A DNA stretch of 64,000 bases from Actinomadura sp. J1-007 (GTDB taxonomy: Bacteria > Actinomycetota > Actinomycetes > Streptosporangiales > Streptosporangiaceae): assembly GCF_009793335.1 (NCBI RefSeq), contig NZ_WING01000001.1, positions 7,006,001 to 7,070,000 of the forward strand, in the 5' to 3' direction. Below are positions 14,224 to 22,696 of this stretch, piece by piece; the first letter of the stretch is position 1, and the number at the start of each line of letters is the position of its first letter. Under the pieces are notes generated by a model, which saw only the letters and a list, made by a program, of their open reading frames with translations, searched no databases and was not told the DNA's origin. The position numbers and the translations under genes are program-made.

Positions 14224-15957
14224 ATGCGGGGGTGGGTGAGCGCGGGGGTCGTGGGGCTGGCGGTGTTGCTGGCCGTTCCGGCCGGGGTCGGGCTGCTGGT
14301 GCATCCGGAGCCTTCCGCCGCTCAGGGGGTCACGCTCTTTCTGATCGGGCTGATGAGCGGGGGCGGCTTCGTCGGGGCCGGGCTCGTCGCGCGGAGGCTG
14401 CGGCCCGCCAACCGGACCGGACGGCTCGTGGTCGCCATCGGCCTGCTGCACCTGGCGTCCGGGATCCAGTACGTGGACGGGCGGCTCCCGCTCGCCGTCG
14501 GCAACGCGTTCGGCGTGGCCACTCTCGCCGTGCTGGCGCACCTGGTGGTCGTCGTTCCGGAGGGGAAGGCCCGGACGCGTTACGAACGCGGCCTGGTGGT
14601 TCTGGGCTACGCGATCCACGCGCTGGTGCTGGTGGTCTGGCTCCGGTTCGGGCGCACCGACGAGGGCGAGTGCGTGTGCCTGCCGGTCGTTCCGGGGGAC
14701 GGCGGGCGGGCGCCGATGTCGGCGGGCGCGGTCGCGCTCTGGGCGTACGCGCTGGTGCTGGCGTGGACGCTGGTCCGGCGGTGGCTGGCGGGCGTGCCCG
14801 CGCCGCGGCGGCACGTGTTCGCCCCGGTGATGTACGGGGGAGTGCCCGCGGTCCTGGTCATGGGGGTGCGGGAGGGGCTGCTGATGGTCCCGGACGGTCC
14901 GCACGAGCCGTTGCAGAGCGCCCTCGGAACGGCCGGGCTCCTGCTGCTGCTCCTGTGGCCGGCGGGCCTGCTCGCGGGGTTCGTCCGCGCGGGGCTGGAC
15001 CAGGCCGCCGTCGGCGGGCTCGCGGCGCGGGTCGGCACGACGCTGCCGCCGCGTTCGCTGGAGGGCGCGCTCGGCGTGGTGCTGCACGACCCGAGCCTGC
15101 GGCTGGTGTACGGGGCCGAGGAGTTCGTCGACGGCGACGGGCGGCCGGTCGGGCCGCCGCTGCCCGGCTCGGGGCGGATGGTCACCCGGCTGGAGACCGG
15201 CGCCGGGCCCGCCGCCGCCCTCGTGCACGACGCCGCGCTGGCCGCCGAGCCCGAGCTGGTCAGGTCGGCGGCGGCCGTCGCGCGCCTGGCGATCGAGAAC
15301 GAGCACATGCGCGCCGAGCTGGCGGGGCAGCTCGCGGAGGTGCGGGCGTCGCGGGCGCGGATCGTCGCGGCCGCCGACGCCGAACGCCGCCGCATCGAAC
15401 GCAACCTGCACGACGGCGCGCAGCAGCGGCTGGTCAACCTCGCGTTCGTCCTCGGCCGCGTCCGCGCCCGCGCCACCGCCGAGACGGCCCCGGACCTGGA
15501 CGAGGCGGCGGCCGAGCTGCGCGCCGTCATCGAGGAGGTCCGCGAGCTGGCGCGGGGCCTGCACCCGTCCGTGCTCGGGGACGCCGGGCTGGCCGCCGCG
15601 CTGGCCTCGCTCGCCGACCGGTCGCCGGTGCCGGTCGCGGTGCGCGGCGCGGTGGACGGCCGGCTGCCCGAGCCGGTCGAGCAGGCCGCCTACTTCGTCG
15701 CGGCCGAGGCGGCGGCGAACGCGCTCAAGCACGCGCGGGCGCACCGCATCACGATCGCCGTGGCCGTACGGGACGGCGCGCTGCTGCTGGAGGTCGCCGA
15801 CGACGGCGACGGCGGCGCCGACCCGTCCGCCGGGACCGGGCTGGTCGGGCTCGCCGACCGCGCCGCCGCGCTCGGCGGGCGGCTGAGCGTGCGCAGCCCG
15901 GCGGGTGAGGGCACCCGCGTGGCGGTCGAGCTGCCCGTCACGAACGCAGGTAGCTGA
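14224..15957 (+). CDS. Sensor histidine kinase, NarL/LiaS-like, large membrane domain
   Basis: A 577-aa kinase. About nine or ten hydrophobic segments occupy residues 1-270, a GAF-like linker follows, and then a coiled coil leads to the HisKA_3 box E-R-R-R-I-E-R-N-L-H-D-G-A-Q-Q-R-L near residue 400. The HATPase domain shows E-A-A-A-N-A-L-K-H-A and V-A-D-D-G-D-G-G. The gene faces the response regulator tail-to-tail, with a 20-nt overlap of their 3' ends, which suggests a cognate pair. A MacB-type exporter lies beyond the regulator, as in peptide- or envelope-stress modules. ATG 14224 is preferred; an in-frame GTG 18 bp upstream is possible. Confidence 0.9.
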   Translation: MRGWVSAGVVGLAVLLAVPAGVGLLVHPEPSAAQGVTLFLIGLMSGGGFVGAGLVARRLRPANRTGRLVVAIGLLHLASGIQYVDGRLPLAVGNAFGVATLAVLAHLVVVVPEGKARTRYERGLVVLGYAIHALVLVVWLRFGRTDEGECVCLPVVPGDGGRAPMSAGAVALWAYALVLAWTLVRRWLAGVPAPRRHVFAPVMYGGVPAVLVMGVREGLLMVPDGPHEPLQSALGTAGLLLLLLWPAGLLAGFVRAGLDQAAVGGLAARVGTTLPPRSLEGALGVVLHDPSLRLVYGAEEFVDGDGRPVGPPLPGSGRMVTRLETGAGPAAALVHDAALAAEPELVRSAAAVARLAIENEHMRAELAGQLAEVRASRARIVAAADAERRRIERNLHDGAQQRLVNLAFVLGRVRARATAETAPDLDEAAAELRAVIEEVRELARGLHPSVLGDAGLAAALASLADRSPVPVAVRGAVDGRLPEPVEQAAYFVAAEAAANALKHARAHRITIAVAVRDGALLLEVADDGDGGADPSAGTGLVGLADRAAALGGRLSVRSPAGEGTRVAVELPVTNAGS

Positions 15958-16582
15958 GCACCGCGAGCACGCGCCGGTGGTCGTCGCCGGTGTCGGGGAG
16001 CCGCAGCCGCCGGAAGATGTTGCGGACGTGCGTCTCGACCGTCTTCGGGCTGAGCGTGAGCGAACGGCAGATCGACTGGTTGGTGCGGCCCTCCGCCATC
16101 AGCGCCAGCACCTGGAGCTCCCGCTCGCTGAGCCGCGCGAGGGGGCCGCCGGCCCGGCCGCGGCCCATCAGCGGGGCGACCAGGGCCGGGTCCACGACCG
16201 CGCCGCCCGCGACGATCCGCGTCAGCGCGTCGGCCAGCTCGGACATCTCCGCGATCCGGTCCTTCAGCAGGTAGCCGACGCGGCGCGGGTCGTCGCCGAG
16301 GAGCCGTACGGCGTGCTGCGCCTCGATGTGGTGGGACAGCACGAGCACCCCCACGTGCGGATGCCCGGCGCGGATCCGCAGCGCGGCGTCCATCCCTTCG
16401 AGCCGGAAGCCGGGCGGCATCCGCACGTCCACGATCGCGACGTCCGGCGGGTCGTCGCGCACCGCGGCCAGCAGCGAGGGCGCGTCGCCCACGGCCGCGG
16501 CGACGGTGAACCCGGACTCCTCCAGCAGCCTGGTCAGCCCCTGCCGGAAGAGCGCGCCGTCCTCGGCCAGCATCACGCGCAT
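15938..16582 (-). CDS. LuxR/NarL-type response regulator
   Basis: A 214-aa regulator. Its receiver has the acidic patch A-E-D-G, the phosphoacceptor Asp in V-A-I-V-D-V-R-M-P-P, Ser in L-V-L-S-H-H and Lys in Y-L-L-K-D-R. The LuxR HTH starts at LSERELQVLALMAEG and contains L-S-P-K-T-V-E-T-H-V. Its 3' end overlaps the convergent kinase gene and its 5' end is divergent from the ABC exporter. It is therefore the likely regulator of that exporter through the nested inverted repeats in the shared promoter region. Confidence 0.93.
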   Translation of the reverse strand: MRVMLAEDGALFRQGLTRLLEESGFTVAAAVGDAPSLLAAVRDDPPDVAIVDVRMPPGFRLEGMDAALRIRAGHPHVGVLVLSHHIEAQHAVRLLGDDPRRVGYLLKDRIAEMSELADALTRIVAGGAVVDPALVAPLMGRGRAGGPLARLSERELQVLALMAEGRTNQSICRSLTLSPKTVETHVRNIFRRLRLPDTGDDHRRVLAVLSYLRS

Positions 16583-16594
16583 GCGCCGAAGACT

Positions 16595-16674
16595 AGGGCC
16601 TGCCCGGTGGATCTTGTGCGCCGCGCGGCGATCGGCGATCCACCGGACCCGTCCCGGCGCTCAGGGCAGGCCCT
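16595..16674. promoter_or_regulatory. Nested inverted repeats in the regulator/exporter divergent promoter
   Basis: Two dyads share one centre. The outer arms are AGGGCCTGCCC (16595-16605) and GGGCAGGCCCT (16664-16674); the inner arms are CCGGTGGATC (16604-16613) and GATCCACCGG (16637-16646). They lie in the 151-bp gap between the response regulator and the ABC operon, a natural place for regulator binding sites. Confidence 0.6.
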
Positions 16675-16733
16675 GAACGGGTTCGGGGCCAGCCCTGTAG
16701 ATCACGGCCGGGTCCGGGCGGGAGCGTGGGCGC

Positions 16734-17486
16734 ATGCACGGGATCGAGAGCCCGGCGGCCGTCCGCGCGGCCGTCCGGCTGGACGAGGTGACCAAGCGGT
16801 ACGGGCGCGGGCGCGCGGCCGTGGAGGCGCTGCGGGGGGTGTCGGCGGAGCTGCCCGCCGGTTCGTTCACCGCGGTGATGGGCCCGTCCGGGTCGGGCAA
16901 GAGCACGTTCCTGCACTGCGCCGCGGGCCTCGACCGGCCCACCTCCGGGCGGGTGCTGCTGGAGGACACCGACCTGTCCGGTCTGCGCGAGAGGAGGCTG
17001 ACCCGGCTGCGCCGCGACCGGATCGGGTTCGTGTTCCAGTCGTTCAACCTCCTGCCCTCCCTCACCGCGCGGCAGAACATCGTCCTGCCGCAGCGGCTCG
17101 CGCGGCGCCGCACCGACCGGGAGTGGGTGCGCGAGGTGGTCGAACGGGTCGGGCTCGCCGGACGCCTCGACCACCGGCCCGGCGAGCTGTCGGGCGGGCA
17201 GCAGCAGCGGGTCGCGATCGCGCGGGCGCTGGCGGCCAAGCCCGCGGTCGTGTTCGCGGACGAGCCGACCGGCGCCCTCGACCTGTCCACCGGCCGCGAC
17301 ATCCTCGCCCTGCTGCGCGCCGCCGTGGACGCCTGGCGGCAGACCCTGGTGATGGTCACGCACGACCCGGCCGCCGCCGCGTACGCCGACCGGGTGCTGT
17401 TCCTCGCCGACGGGACCATCGTGGACGCGATGGACCGGCCGGGGGCCGCGCGGATCGCCGACCGCATGACCCTGCTGGGGGCGTGA
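16734..17486 (+). CDS. ABC transporter ATP-binding protein, MacB/LolD-like
   Basis: A 250-aa ATPase with Walker A GPSGSGKST (residues 47-55), the Q-loop in F-V-F-Q-S-F-N-L-L, signature LSGGQQQRVAIARAL, Walker B V-V-F-A-D-E-P-T-G-A-L-D and switch His in M-V-T-H-D. The F-Q-S-F-N-L-L and D-E-P-T-G-A-L-D wording is typical of the MacB/LolD/FtsE family, which pairs with FtsX-like permeases. It is followed four bases later by such a permease. Regulation by the divergent response regulator is likely. Confidence 0.95.
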   Translation: MHGIESPAAVRAAVRLDEVTKRYGRGRAAVEALRGVSAELPAGSFTAVMGPSGSGKSTFLHCAAGLDRPTSGRVLLEDTDLSGLRERRLTRLRRDRIGFVFQSFNLLPSLTARQNIVLPQRLARRRTDREWVREVVERVGLAGRLDHRPGELSGGQQQRVAIARALAAKPAVVFADEPTGALDLSTGRDILALLRAAVDAWRQTLVMVTHDPAAAAYADRVLFLADGTIVDAMDRPGAARIADRMTLLGA

Positions 17487-17490
17487 CGCG

Positions 17491-20025
17491 GTGCTGCGCC
17501 TGGCCTTGAGCACCGTCCGCACGCGGCGGTTCGGTTTCGCGGGCTCCTTCGTCGCGGTCGCCCTCGCGGTGGCGCTGGTGTGCGCGTGGTTCACCCTGCT
17601 GCTGTCGGGGCTCGCCTCGGCGCCGGCCGTCGACCGTTTCGGCGCGGCGCCGCTGGTCGTGCGGATGGATCCCGCGCTGACCGTGCGCACCGGTTCGGGG
17701 CAGAACGCCGACCGGGAACGGGTGCCGCTCGACCAGCGGCCGCGCCTGCCCGCGGACGCCGTCGAACGGGTGAGGAAGACCGAGGGCGTCCGGGACGTCA
17801 TCCCGGACACGCCGTTCTACGCGCAGGTCGTCGGCAGGGACGGCGCTCCCGTGCCCGGCCCGGGAGGCGGGCCCTCACTCGGGCACGCGTGGCGGGCGGC
17901 GGCGCTCACGCCGTTCACCGCGCGGGCCGGGCGGGCGCCTGCCGGCCCGGACGAGGTCGTCCTCGACGCGGACCTCGCCCGCAGGGCCGGGGCGTCGCCG
18001 GGCGGGACCGTACGCGTCGTCACGGCCGCCGGGACACGCGCGATGCGGGTCGCCGGCGTGGCGTCGCCGCCCGGCCGGTCCGGCCTGCCGGGCCAGGCCG
18101 CGCTGTTCTTCGGCCGGGCCGCGCAGGTCCCGCCGCAGTTCCTCGGCGTCGTCCCCGAGGCCGGTGCGGACCCGGACGCTCTCGCGGTACGGCTCCGTTC
18201 CGCCGGGGGCGAGGTCCTCACGGGGCGGGACGCCGCGCGGGCCGGTTCTCCCGAGATCGGCGACAGGCTGGAGTACGCGACGCAGTTCCTCGGCCCGATG
18301 GGCGGGATCGGGCTGTTCCTCGCGGTCTTCGTGATCGCGGGCACGTTCGGCCTGTCGATCCTCCAGCGCGGCCGGGAGATCGCCCTGCTGCGGGCCGTGG
18401 GCGCGACCCCCTGGCAGGTCCGGCGGATGCTCGTGGCCGAGGCGTGCGCCGTCGCGCTGGCGGCGGCGGTGCCGGGATGCCTGCTCGGCCTGCCGCTGGC
18501 CCACCTGGTGCTGCGCCTCATGGTCGGCAACGGGATCGCGCCCGCGGACCTCCACCTCTCCGCCGGGGTGCTCCCGTTCGCCGTCGCGACCGGCACCGGA
18601 CTGGCCGTGTCGCTGCTGGCGGTGGTGCTCTCGGCGCACCACGCCGCCCGGGTGCGGGCCACCGAGGCGCTGCGCGAGGCCGCCGCGCCGCGCCGGACGA
18701 TGCCGCTGCCGCGGCTGCTGCTCGGCCTGGCCGCGCTCGGCGGGGCGGCCCCGGTGCACCTGCTGTCGCAGCGGGTCGGCGGGGAGGTCGGGGTCGCCTT
18801 CCAGTACCTCACCGTCATGATCCTCATGGCCGCCGCGGTGGCGCTGTCGCCGCTGCTGGCCAGGCTGCTGACCCCGGCGGCGGGCGCGGCGGTCGCGGCG
18901 GCGGCCCGGACCACCGGATGGCTCGCGGCGGCCGGGTCGCGCGCCGCCGTCCGCCGGGTCGCCTCGGCCGCGTCGGCGGTGATGCTGGGCACCGCCCTGG
19001 CGAGCACCGCGCTGCTCGTGGCCGACTCGATCGAGTCGGCCGCCGAGGCGCAGAGCGGTGAACGCGTCGTCGCCGACCGGGTCCTGGTCCCCCGGGACGC
19101 GCCGGGGCTGCCCGCGTCGGTGGCGGACCAGGCGCGCGCCCTGCCCGGCGTCGCGGCGGTCTCCCCGCTGCGTTCGACCACGTTCGTCTCCAAGGTGCTC
19201 GGCGCGCCGGAGGCGATGGTCGCGCAGGGCGTCGCGCCGGACGCCGTCGGCGCCGTCCTCGCCCCCGGCGTCCGCGCGGGCGGGCTGGCCGCGCTGGCCG
19301 GGCCCGGCACCGTCGCCGTCAGCCGGACGCACGCCCGCGAGCGCGGCTGGTCGGTCGGGAGCCGCGTCCGCGGGTGGCTCGGCGACGGCACGCGCGCCGA
19401 CCTCCGGGTGGTCGCGGTCTACGACCGTTCGCTCGGGCTCGGCGACTTCCTGCTCGACCGTTCCGCGCTGTCGGGCCACCTGCACGAGAGGCTGGACGAC
19501 GCGGTGCTCGTCCGGGCCCGCGCCGGGGCCGACCTCGACGCGGAGCTGGGCGCGCTGGCCGCGCGCACGCCGACCGTCGAGGTGCTGGACGCCGCCGCCT
19601 ACGCGCGCCTGGCCCGCAGCGGGCTCGCGCAGAGCACCACGAACGTCTACGTCGTCCTAGGGCTCCTCGTCGCGTTCTCCGCGGTCTCGATCGTCAACAC
19701 GTGCGTCATGGGCACCGCCGAACGGGCCAGGGAGTTCGCCCTGCTGCGGCTCGTCGGCGCGTCCCGCGGGCAGGTGGTGAGAACGATCTGCCTGGAGACG
19801 ACGATCGTCGCGGTGATCGGGACGGTCGTCGGCTCCACCATCGGCCTGGCGGCGCTGGCCGGGGCGAGCGGCGCGCTGACCGGGTCGCTCGCCCCGCACG
19901 TGCCCCTGGAGCGCTTCGCCGTCGTGCTCGCGGGCGTCGCCGTCCTCGTCCTGCTGGTCAGTGTCCTGCCCGCCGCGATGGTCGTCCGCTACCGCCCGGC
20001 CGAGGCGCTCGGCCGCCGCGAGTGA
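17491..20025 (+). CDS. FtsX-family ABC permease (MacB-like, two FtsX domains)
   Basis: An 844-aa membrane protein. It starts with a transmembrane segment and a ~230-residue extracytoplasmic domain, then the first FtsX core (three membrane segments ending around residue 385, with L-L-R-A-V-G-A-T-P-W-Q-V). Two more membrane segments, a second extracytoplasmic domain, and a second FtsX core (L-L-R-L-V-G-A-S-R-G-Q-V) follow. This ten-TMS duplicated layout is standard for actinomycete FtsX/MacB-like permeases, which act as mechanotransmitters or peptide exporters rather than importers. GTG 17491 is close behind the ATPase stop. The substrate is unknown. Confidence 0.93.
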   Translation: MLRLALSTVRTRRFGFAGSFVAVALAVALVCAWFTLLLSGLASAPAVDRFGAAPLVVRMDPALTVRTGSGQNADRERVPLDQRPRLPADAVERVRKTEGVRDVIPDTPFYAQVVGRDGAPVPGPGGGPSLGHAWRAAALTPFTARAGRAPAGPDEVVLDADLARRAGASPGGTVRVVTAAGTRAMRVAGVASPPGRSGLPGQAALFFGRAAQVPPQFLGVVPEAGADPDALAVRLRSAGGEVLTGRDAARAGSPEIGDRLEYATQFLGPMGGIGLFLAVFVIAGTFGLSILQRGREIALLRAVGATPWQVRRMLVAEACAVALAAAVPGCLLGLPLAHLVLRLMVGNGIAPADLHLSAGVLPFAVATGTGLAVSLLAVVLSAHHAARVRATEALREAAAPRRTMPLPRLLLGLAALGGAAPVHLLSQRVGGEVGVAFQYLTVMILMAAAVALSPLLARLLTPAAGAAVAAAARTTGWLAAAGSRAAVRRVASAASAVMLGTALASTALLVADSIESAAEAQSGERVVADRVLVPRDAPGLPASVADQARALPGVAAVSPLRSTTFVSKVLGAPEAMVAQGVAPDAVGAVLAPGVRAGGLAALAGPGTVAVSRTHARERGWSVGSRVRGWLGDGTRADLRVVAVYDRSLGLGDFLLDRSALSGHLHERLDDAVLVRARAGADLDAELGALAARTPTVEVLDAAAYARLARSGLAQSTTNVYVVLGLLVAFSAVSIVNTCVMGTAERAREFALLRLVGASRGQVVRTICLETTIVAVIGTVVGSTIGLAALAGASGALTGSLAPHVPLERFAVVLAGVAVLVLLVSVLPAAMVVRYRPAEALGRRE

Positions 20026-20100
20026 CGCCCGCGGGCCCGGGCTCCGCCCGCGGACCGGGACTCCGGCCGCGGGCCGGACTCCGCCCGCGGGCCCGGACCT
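20026..20100. repeat. Four 18-19-bp tandem repeats
   Basis: Units of the form CGCCCGCGGGCCCGGGCTC run head-to-tail between the converging permease gene and the next minus-strand gene. Each unit carries a GC-rich self-complementary core (CCCGCGGG), so the block may also serve as a terminator. Confidence 0.55.
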
Positions 20101-21370
20101 ACGGGGTCACGAGGTCCTCGCCGGTGCGGGACGGCTCGGCGTCGGGGTGCGGGTAGTCGGCCGAACGGTTCTGGAAGGACAGGATCGCGGCGTTCTGGAT
20201 CTCGCCGTCCCGGATCTCCACGGCCCGCTCGACGGTGTCGTCCCCCTTCCAGGCGCCGGGGCCGCCGAGAACGGTCCGCAGGTGCGGCAGCAGCGCCTCG
20301 CCGATCTCCCAGGACGCGGAGTCCCAGAGGTAGGAGGGGCTGTGGTCGACGCCGTAGTGGCGGACGCCGTCGCCCACGGTGAACATGGGGTCGTCGAACG
20401 ACGTCGGCCGCGCCCAGCCGAAGCCCATGCCCGCGTCGCACGACACGTCCACGACGAGCGTGCCCGGCGAGAAGAGCGGCAGGTCGCCGGTTTCGGCGAA
20501 CATCAGCGGGGCGGCGGTGTCCTGGAGGACGCAGTTGACCACGATGTCGTGCCGGGCGAGGAACGCGGCCATGTCCACCGGGCCGCCGTCGGTGAGGGCT
20601 CGCGTGCGGGACGGGTCCTCGGGATCGCGGTCGAAATGGACGATGCGCGCGGAGTGGATCGGCGAGGCGACGGCGCTGACGCTCCGGTAGGTGAGGATGT
20701 CGACGTCGTGCACGCCGAGCGCGTTCAGCGCCGTGACCGCGCCGCGGGCCGTCGCGCCGAAGCTGATGACCGCCGCGCGCCGCCTGCGGCCGTACGCGCC
20801 GGTGGCCCCGGTGAGGGTCAGGGCGTGCAGGACGGAGGAGTAGCCCGCCAGCTCGTTGTTCTTGTGGAAGACGTGCAGGCTGAACCCGCCGTCGGGCGTC
20901 CAGTGGTTCATCGCCTCGAACGCGATCAGCGTGAGCCGCCTGTCGATGGCGACCTGGGTCAGCTCCCGGTCCTGGACGCAGTGCGGCCAGCCCAGCAGGA
21001 CCTGGCCGGGACGCAGCTCCCTGAGGTCGTCCGCCAGGGGCTTGAGCAGCAGGATGACGTCGCAGTGGGCGATGAGCCGCTCGCGGGTGAGCAGCCCGGC
21101 GACATGGGGCGCGAGCTGCTCGTCGGTGACGCCGAACCCCTCGCCGTACCCGCTTTCGAGGTAGACGCGCGACCGCAGCGCGGGGTCGATCCGCCGCAGG
21201 TGCAGCGGGTGGATCGGGAGGCGGCGCTCGTTCTCCTTGCCCGAACGCCCGATGACGCCCAGCCGCAGGCCGCCCGGCCGGAGTTCGGCCGCGCCGGGCC
21301 GCGAGGACCGGGCGCGGGCGGTACGCCCGGCCAGACGGACCGGGGGCGCGTGTCCACGGCCGCGGGTCAA
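20099..21370 (-). CDS. Alanine dehydrogenase/PNT-family enzyme, N5-(carboxyethyl)ornithine synthase-like
   Basis: A 423-aa NAD(P)-dependent enzyme. The conserved core starts L-G-V-I-G-R-S-G-K-E-N-E-R-R-L-P-I-H-P, the N-terminal signature of the AlaDH/PNT superfamily. A Rossmann segment A-V-I-S-F-G-A-T-A-R-G-A-V lies around residue 235, and a later Y-G-V-D-H-S-P-S-Y-L-W motif matches N5-(carboxyethyl)ornithine synthase-like members. Those enzymes reductively condense an amino acid with a keto acid. No ATG or GTG precedes the conserved core in this frame. TTG 21370, overlapping the STAS stop (TTGA), is the best start but adds a ~38-residue Arg-rich lead. The substrate is unproven. Confidence 0.8.
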   Translation of the reverse strand: MTRGRGHAPPVRLAGRTARARSSRPGAAELRPGGLRLGVIGRSGKENERRLPIHPLHLRRIDPALRSRVYLESGYGEGFGVTDEQLAPHVAGLLTRERLIAHCDVILLLKPLADDLRELRPGQVLLGWPHCVQDRELTQVAIDRRLTLIAFEAMNHWTPDGGFSLHVFHKNNELAGYSSVLHALTLTGATGAYGRRRRAAVISFGATARGAVTALNALGVHDVDILTYRSVSAVASPIHSARIVHFDRDPEDPSRTRALTDGGPVDMAAFLARHDIVVNCVLQDTAAPLMFAETGDLPLFSPGTLVVDVSCDAGMGFGWARPTSFDDPMFTVGDGVRHYGVDHSPSYLWDSASWEIGEALLPHLRTVLGGPGAWKGDDTVERAVEIRDGEIQNAAILSFQNRSADYPHPDAEPSRTGEDLVTP

Positions 21371-21789
21371 CGGGTCGGGGCGGTGGAGGGGAGCGGCGGG
21401 CGGACGCGCGCGGCGGGTGACCGGGTGAGGGCGTCGGCCAGGGTCGGGCGGACGGTGAGGGTGCGGTCCAGGCCGGAGGCGTGCAGCACGCGGACGAGGT
21501 ACGGGCGGAGGCCGACGAGGACCAGGTCGGTGCCGAGCGGAGCGGCGCGGCGCCGGAGGCCGATCAGCAGCGCCAGGCCGGACGCGTCGCAGAACGACAC
21601 CCCGGACAGGTCGAGGACCAGCAGCGGCGGGGCGGGGCGCAGCAGGGCGGCGAGGCGCTGCCGCAGGTGCGGCGTGGCGGCGATGTCGAGCTCGCCGCGC
21701 AGCTTGACGACGGTGTGGCCGGGGCTGCGGAGGACGGTGGCGTCCCCCTTGGTATGACGCGGCCGGGGCTCGCCGTGCGTGACGTTCAT
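21367..21789 (-). CDS. STAS-domain anti-sigma factor antagonist
   Basis: A 140-aa STAS protein with V-V-K-L-R-G-E-L-D-I-A-A-T-P and, near residue 78, L-V-L-D-L-S-G-V-S-F-C-D-A-S-G-L, where the Ser of D-A-S-G is the usual phosphorylation site. Such proteins free a sigma factor by binding an RsbW-like kinase, none of which is encoded nearby. ATG 21789 has GGAGAG upstream. The stop overlaps a TTG that may start the dehydrogenase-like gene, so the pair may be cotranscribed although their roles do not obviously connect. Confidence 0.9.
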   Translation of the reverse strand: MNVTHGEPRPRHTKGDATVLRSPGHTVVKLRGELDIAATPHLRQRLAALLRPAPPLLVLDLSGVSFCDASGLALLIGLRRRAAPLGTDLVLVGLRPYLVRVLHASGLDRTLTVRPTLADALTRSPAARVRPPLPSTAPTR

Positions 21790-21810
21790 GTCTCTCCGAT
21801 GGTCGGGGGT

Positions 21811-21850
21811 GGCGCGCACGGGCGTGCACGGGCGTGCACGGGCGTGCACG
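21811..21850. repeat. 10-bp tandem repeat upstream of STAS gene
   Basis: GGCGTGCACG repeats three times after a variant GGCGCGCACG, directly upstream of the minus-strand STAS gene. Each unit contains GTGCAC, an alternating purine-pyrimidine palindrome. Confidence 0.65.
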
Positions 21851-21900
21851 GCGTGCGCGGTCGCGCGGCGTTCGCGCGGGCGGGACGGTTCGGGGCGGGG

Positions 21901-22170
21901 TCAGCGGTTTCGCCGGAAGCGGGAGGCGCCCCGCGCGGGCCGCAGCCATCCGGCGCCGAAGACCAGCGTGAGCAGCACCGTTCCGGCGACGGCGGCGGCG
22001 AACGCGAACGCGAGCGCCAGCAGCGCGGTGGTCGTCATCCAGAAGACGGTGTAGGCGATGAGGACGACCGCGGCGATCAGCACGGGAAGCGCGCGGCTCA
22101 TCGGGGTCGCCTGGACGGCGCGGTTCTCGCGCGGGCGCACGGGTGGGTGAGTGCGCTTCGGGATCGGCAT
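21901..22170 (-). CDS. Small two-TM membrane protein of unknown function
   Basis: An 89-aa protein with a basic Pro-rich head (MPIPKRTHPP, then RPRENR) and two adjacent hydrophobic helices (A-L-P-V-L-I-A-A-V-V-L-I-A-Y-T-V-F-W and A-L-L-A-L-A-F-A-F-A-A-A-V-A-G-T-V-L-L). It ends in a basic tail (R-F-R-R-N-R). ATG 22170 has GGAGGGG upstream. No family is recognised. It may share a transcript with the STAS gene 111 bp downstream. Confidence 0.65.
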   Translation of the reverse strand: MPIPKRTHPPVRPRENRAVQATPMSRALPVLIAAVVLIAYTVFWMTTTALLALAFAFAAAVAGTVLLTLVFGAGWLRPARGASRFRRNR

Positions 22171-22696
22171 GGCATCCCCTCCAGGGGGTGGGCCGGTGTG
22201 GCGAGACAACCTCAAGGCGGGATGCCGTCAATGCCGGATGTCCGCCAGTCTACGCGACCGCGCACGAACGGACGGCCGCGCCGCGTTCCGCCCGGTGGGA
22301 CGGCCCCGCGTTCCTCCGTCGGCGAACGATTCCGGAGCGGGCGGGGAGGCGGGGATTGCGGCCCGGGAACGATGAGGTTCTGGTCGCCTTATTGAGGACC
22401 GATTCACATGCCTGGTTAACGGCGCTCGGCCGGTAACGGGCCGTCCGGTATTTCGTGCGTTCGGGCCCTGTTGAGTGGGCGCGCTTTTGGCGCCCGTCCG
22501 GCGGAGTGAAGGGGGGCGAAGCGGGGCGCTTTGTCGCGCTGGCCGGTGCCGTCCGCAGGGCTCGGGCGCGCGGGCGGCGCGGACGGGTTTGTGCGGCGCC
22601 GCCTGCGGTTCGTGGTCCCCGCGGTGCCGCGGGTGCAGGTCCTCGGCGGAGGGCCGTATCATCGGAGCCGACGTTTCAGACGTATAGGAGTCGAGA
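22171..22696. other. Intergenic region upstream of the TetR gene (526 bp)
   Basis: The gap separates the divergent small membrane protein and TetR genes. Around 22370-22460 it is less GC-rich than the rest and includes TTATTGAGG and GGTATTTCG, which could hold promoter elements. Near the TetR start GACGT occurs twice (GACGTTTCAGACGT). I see no convincing gene and no copy of the TGAACG/CGTTCA palindrome found downstream. Confidence 0.4.
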
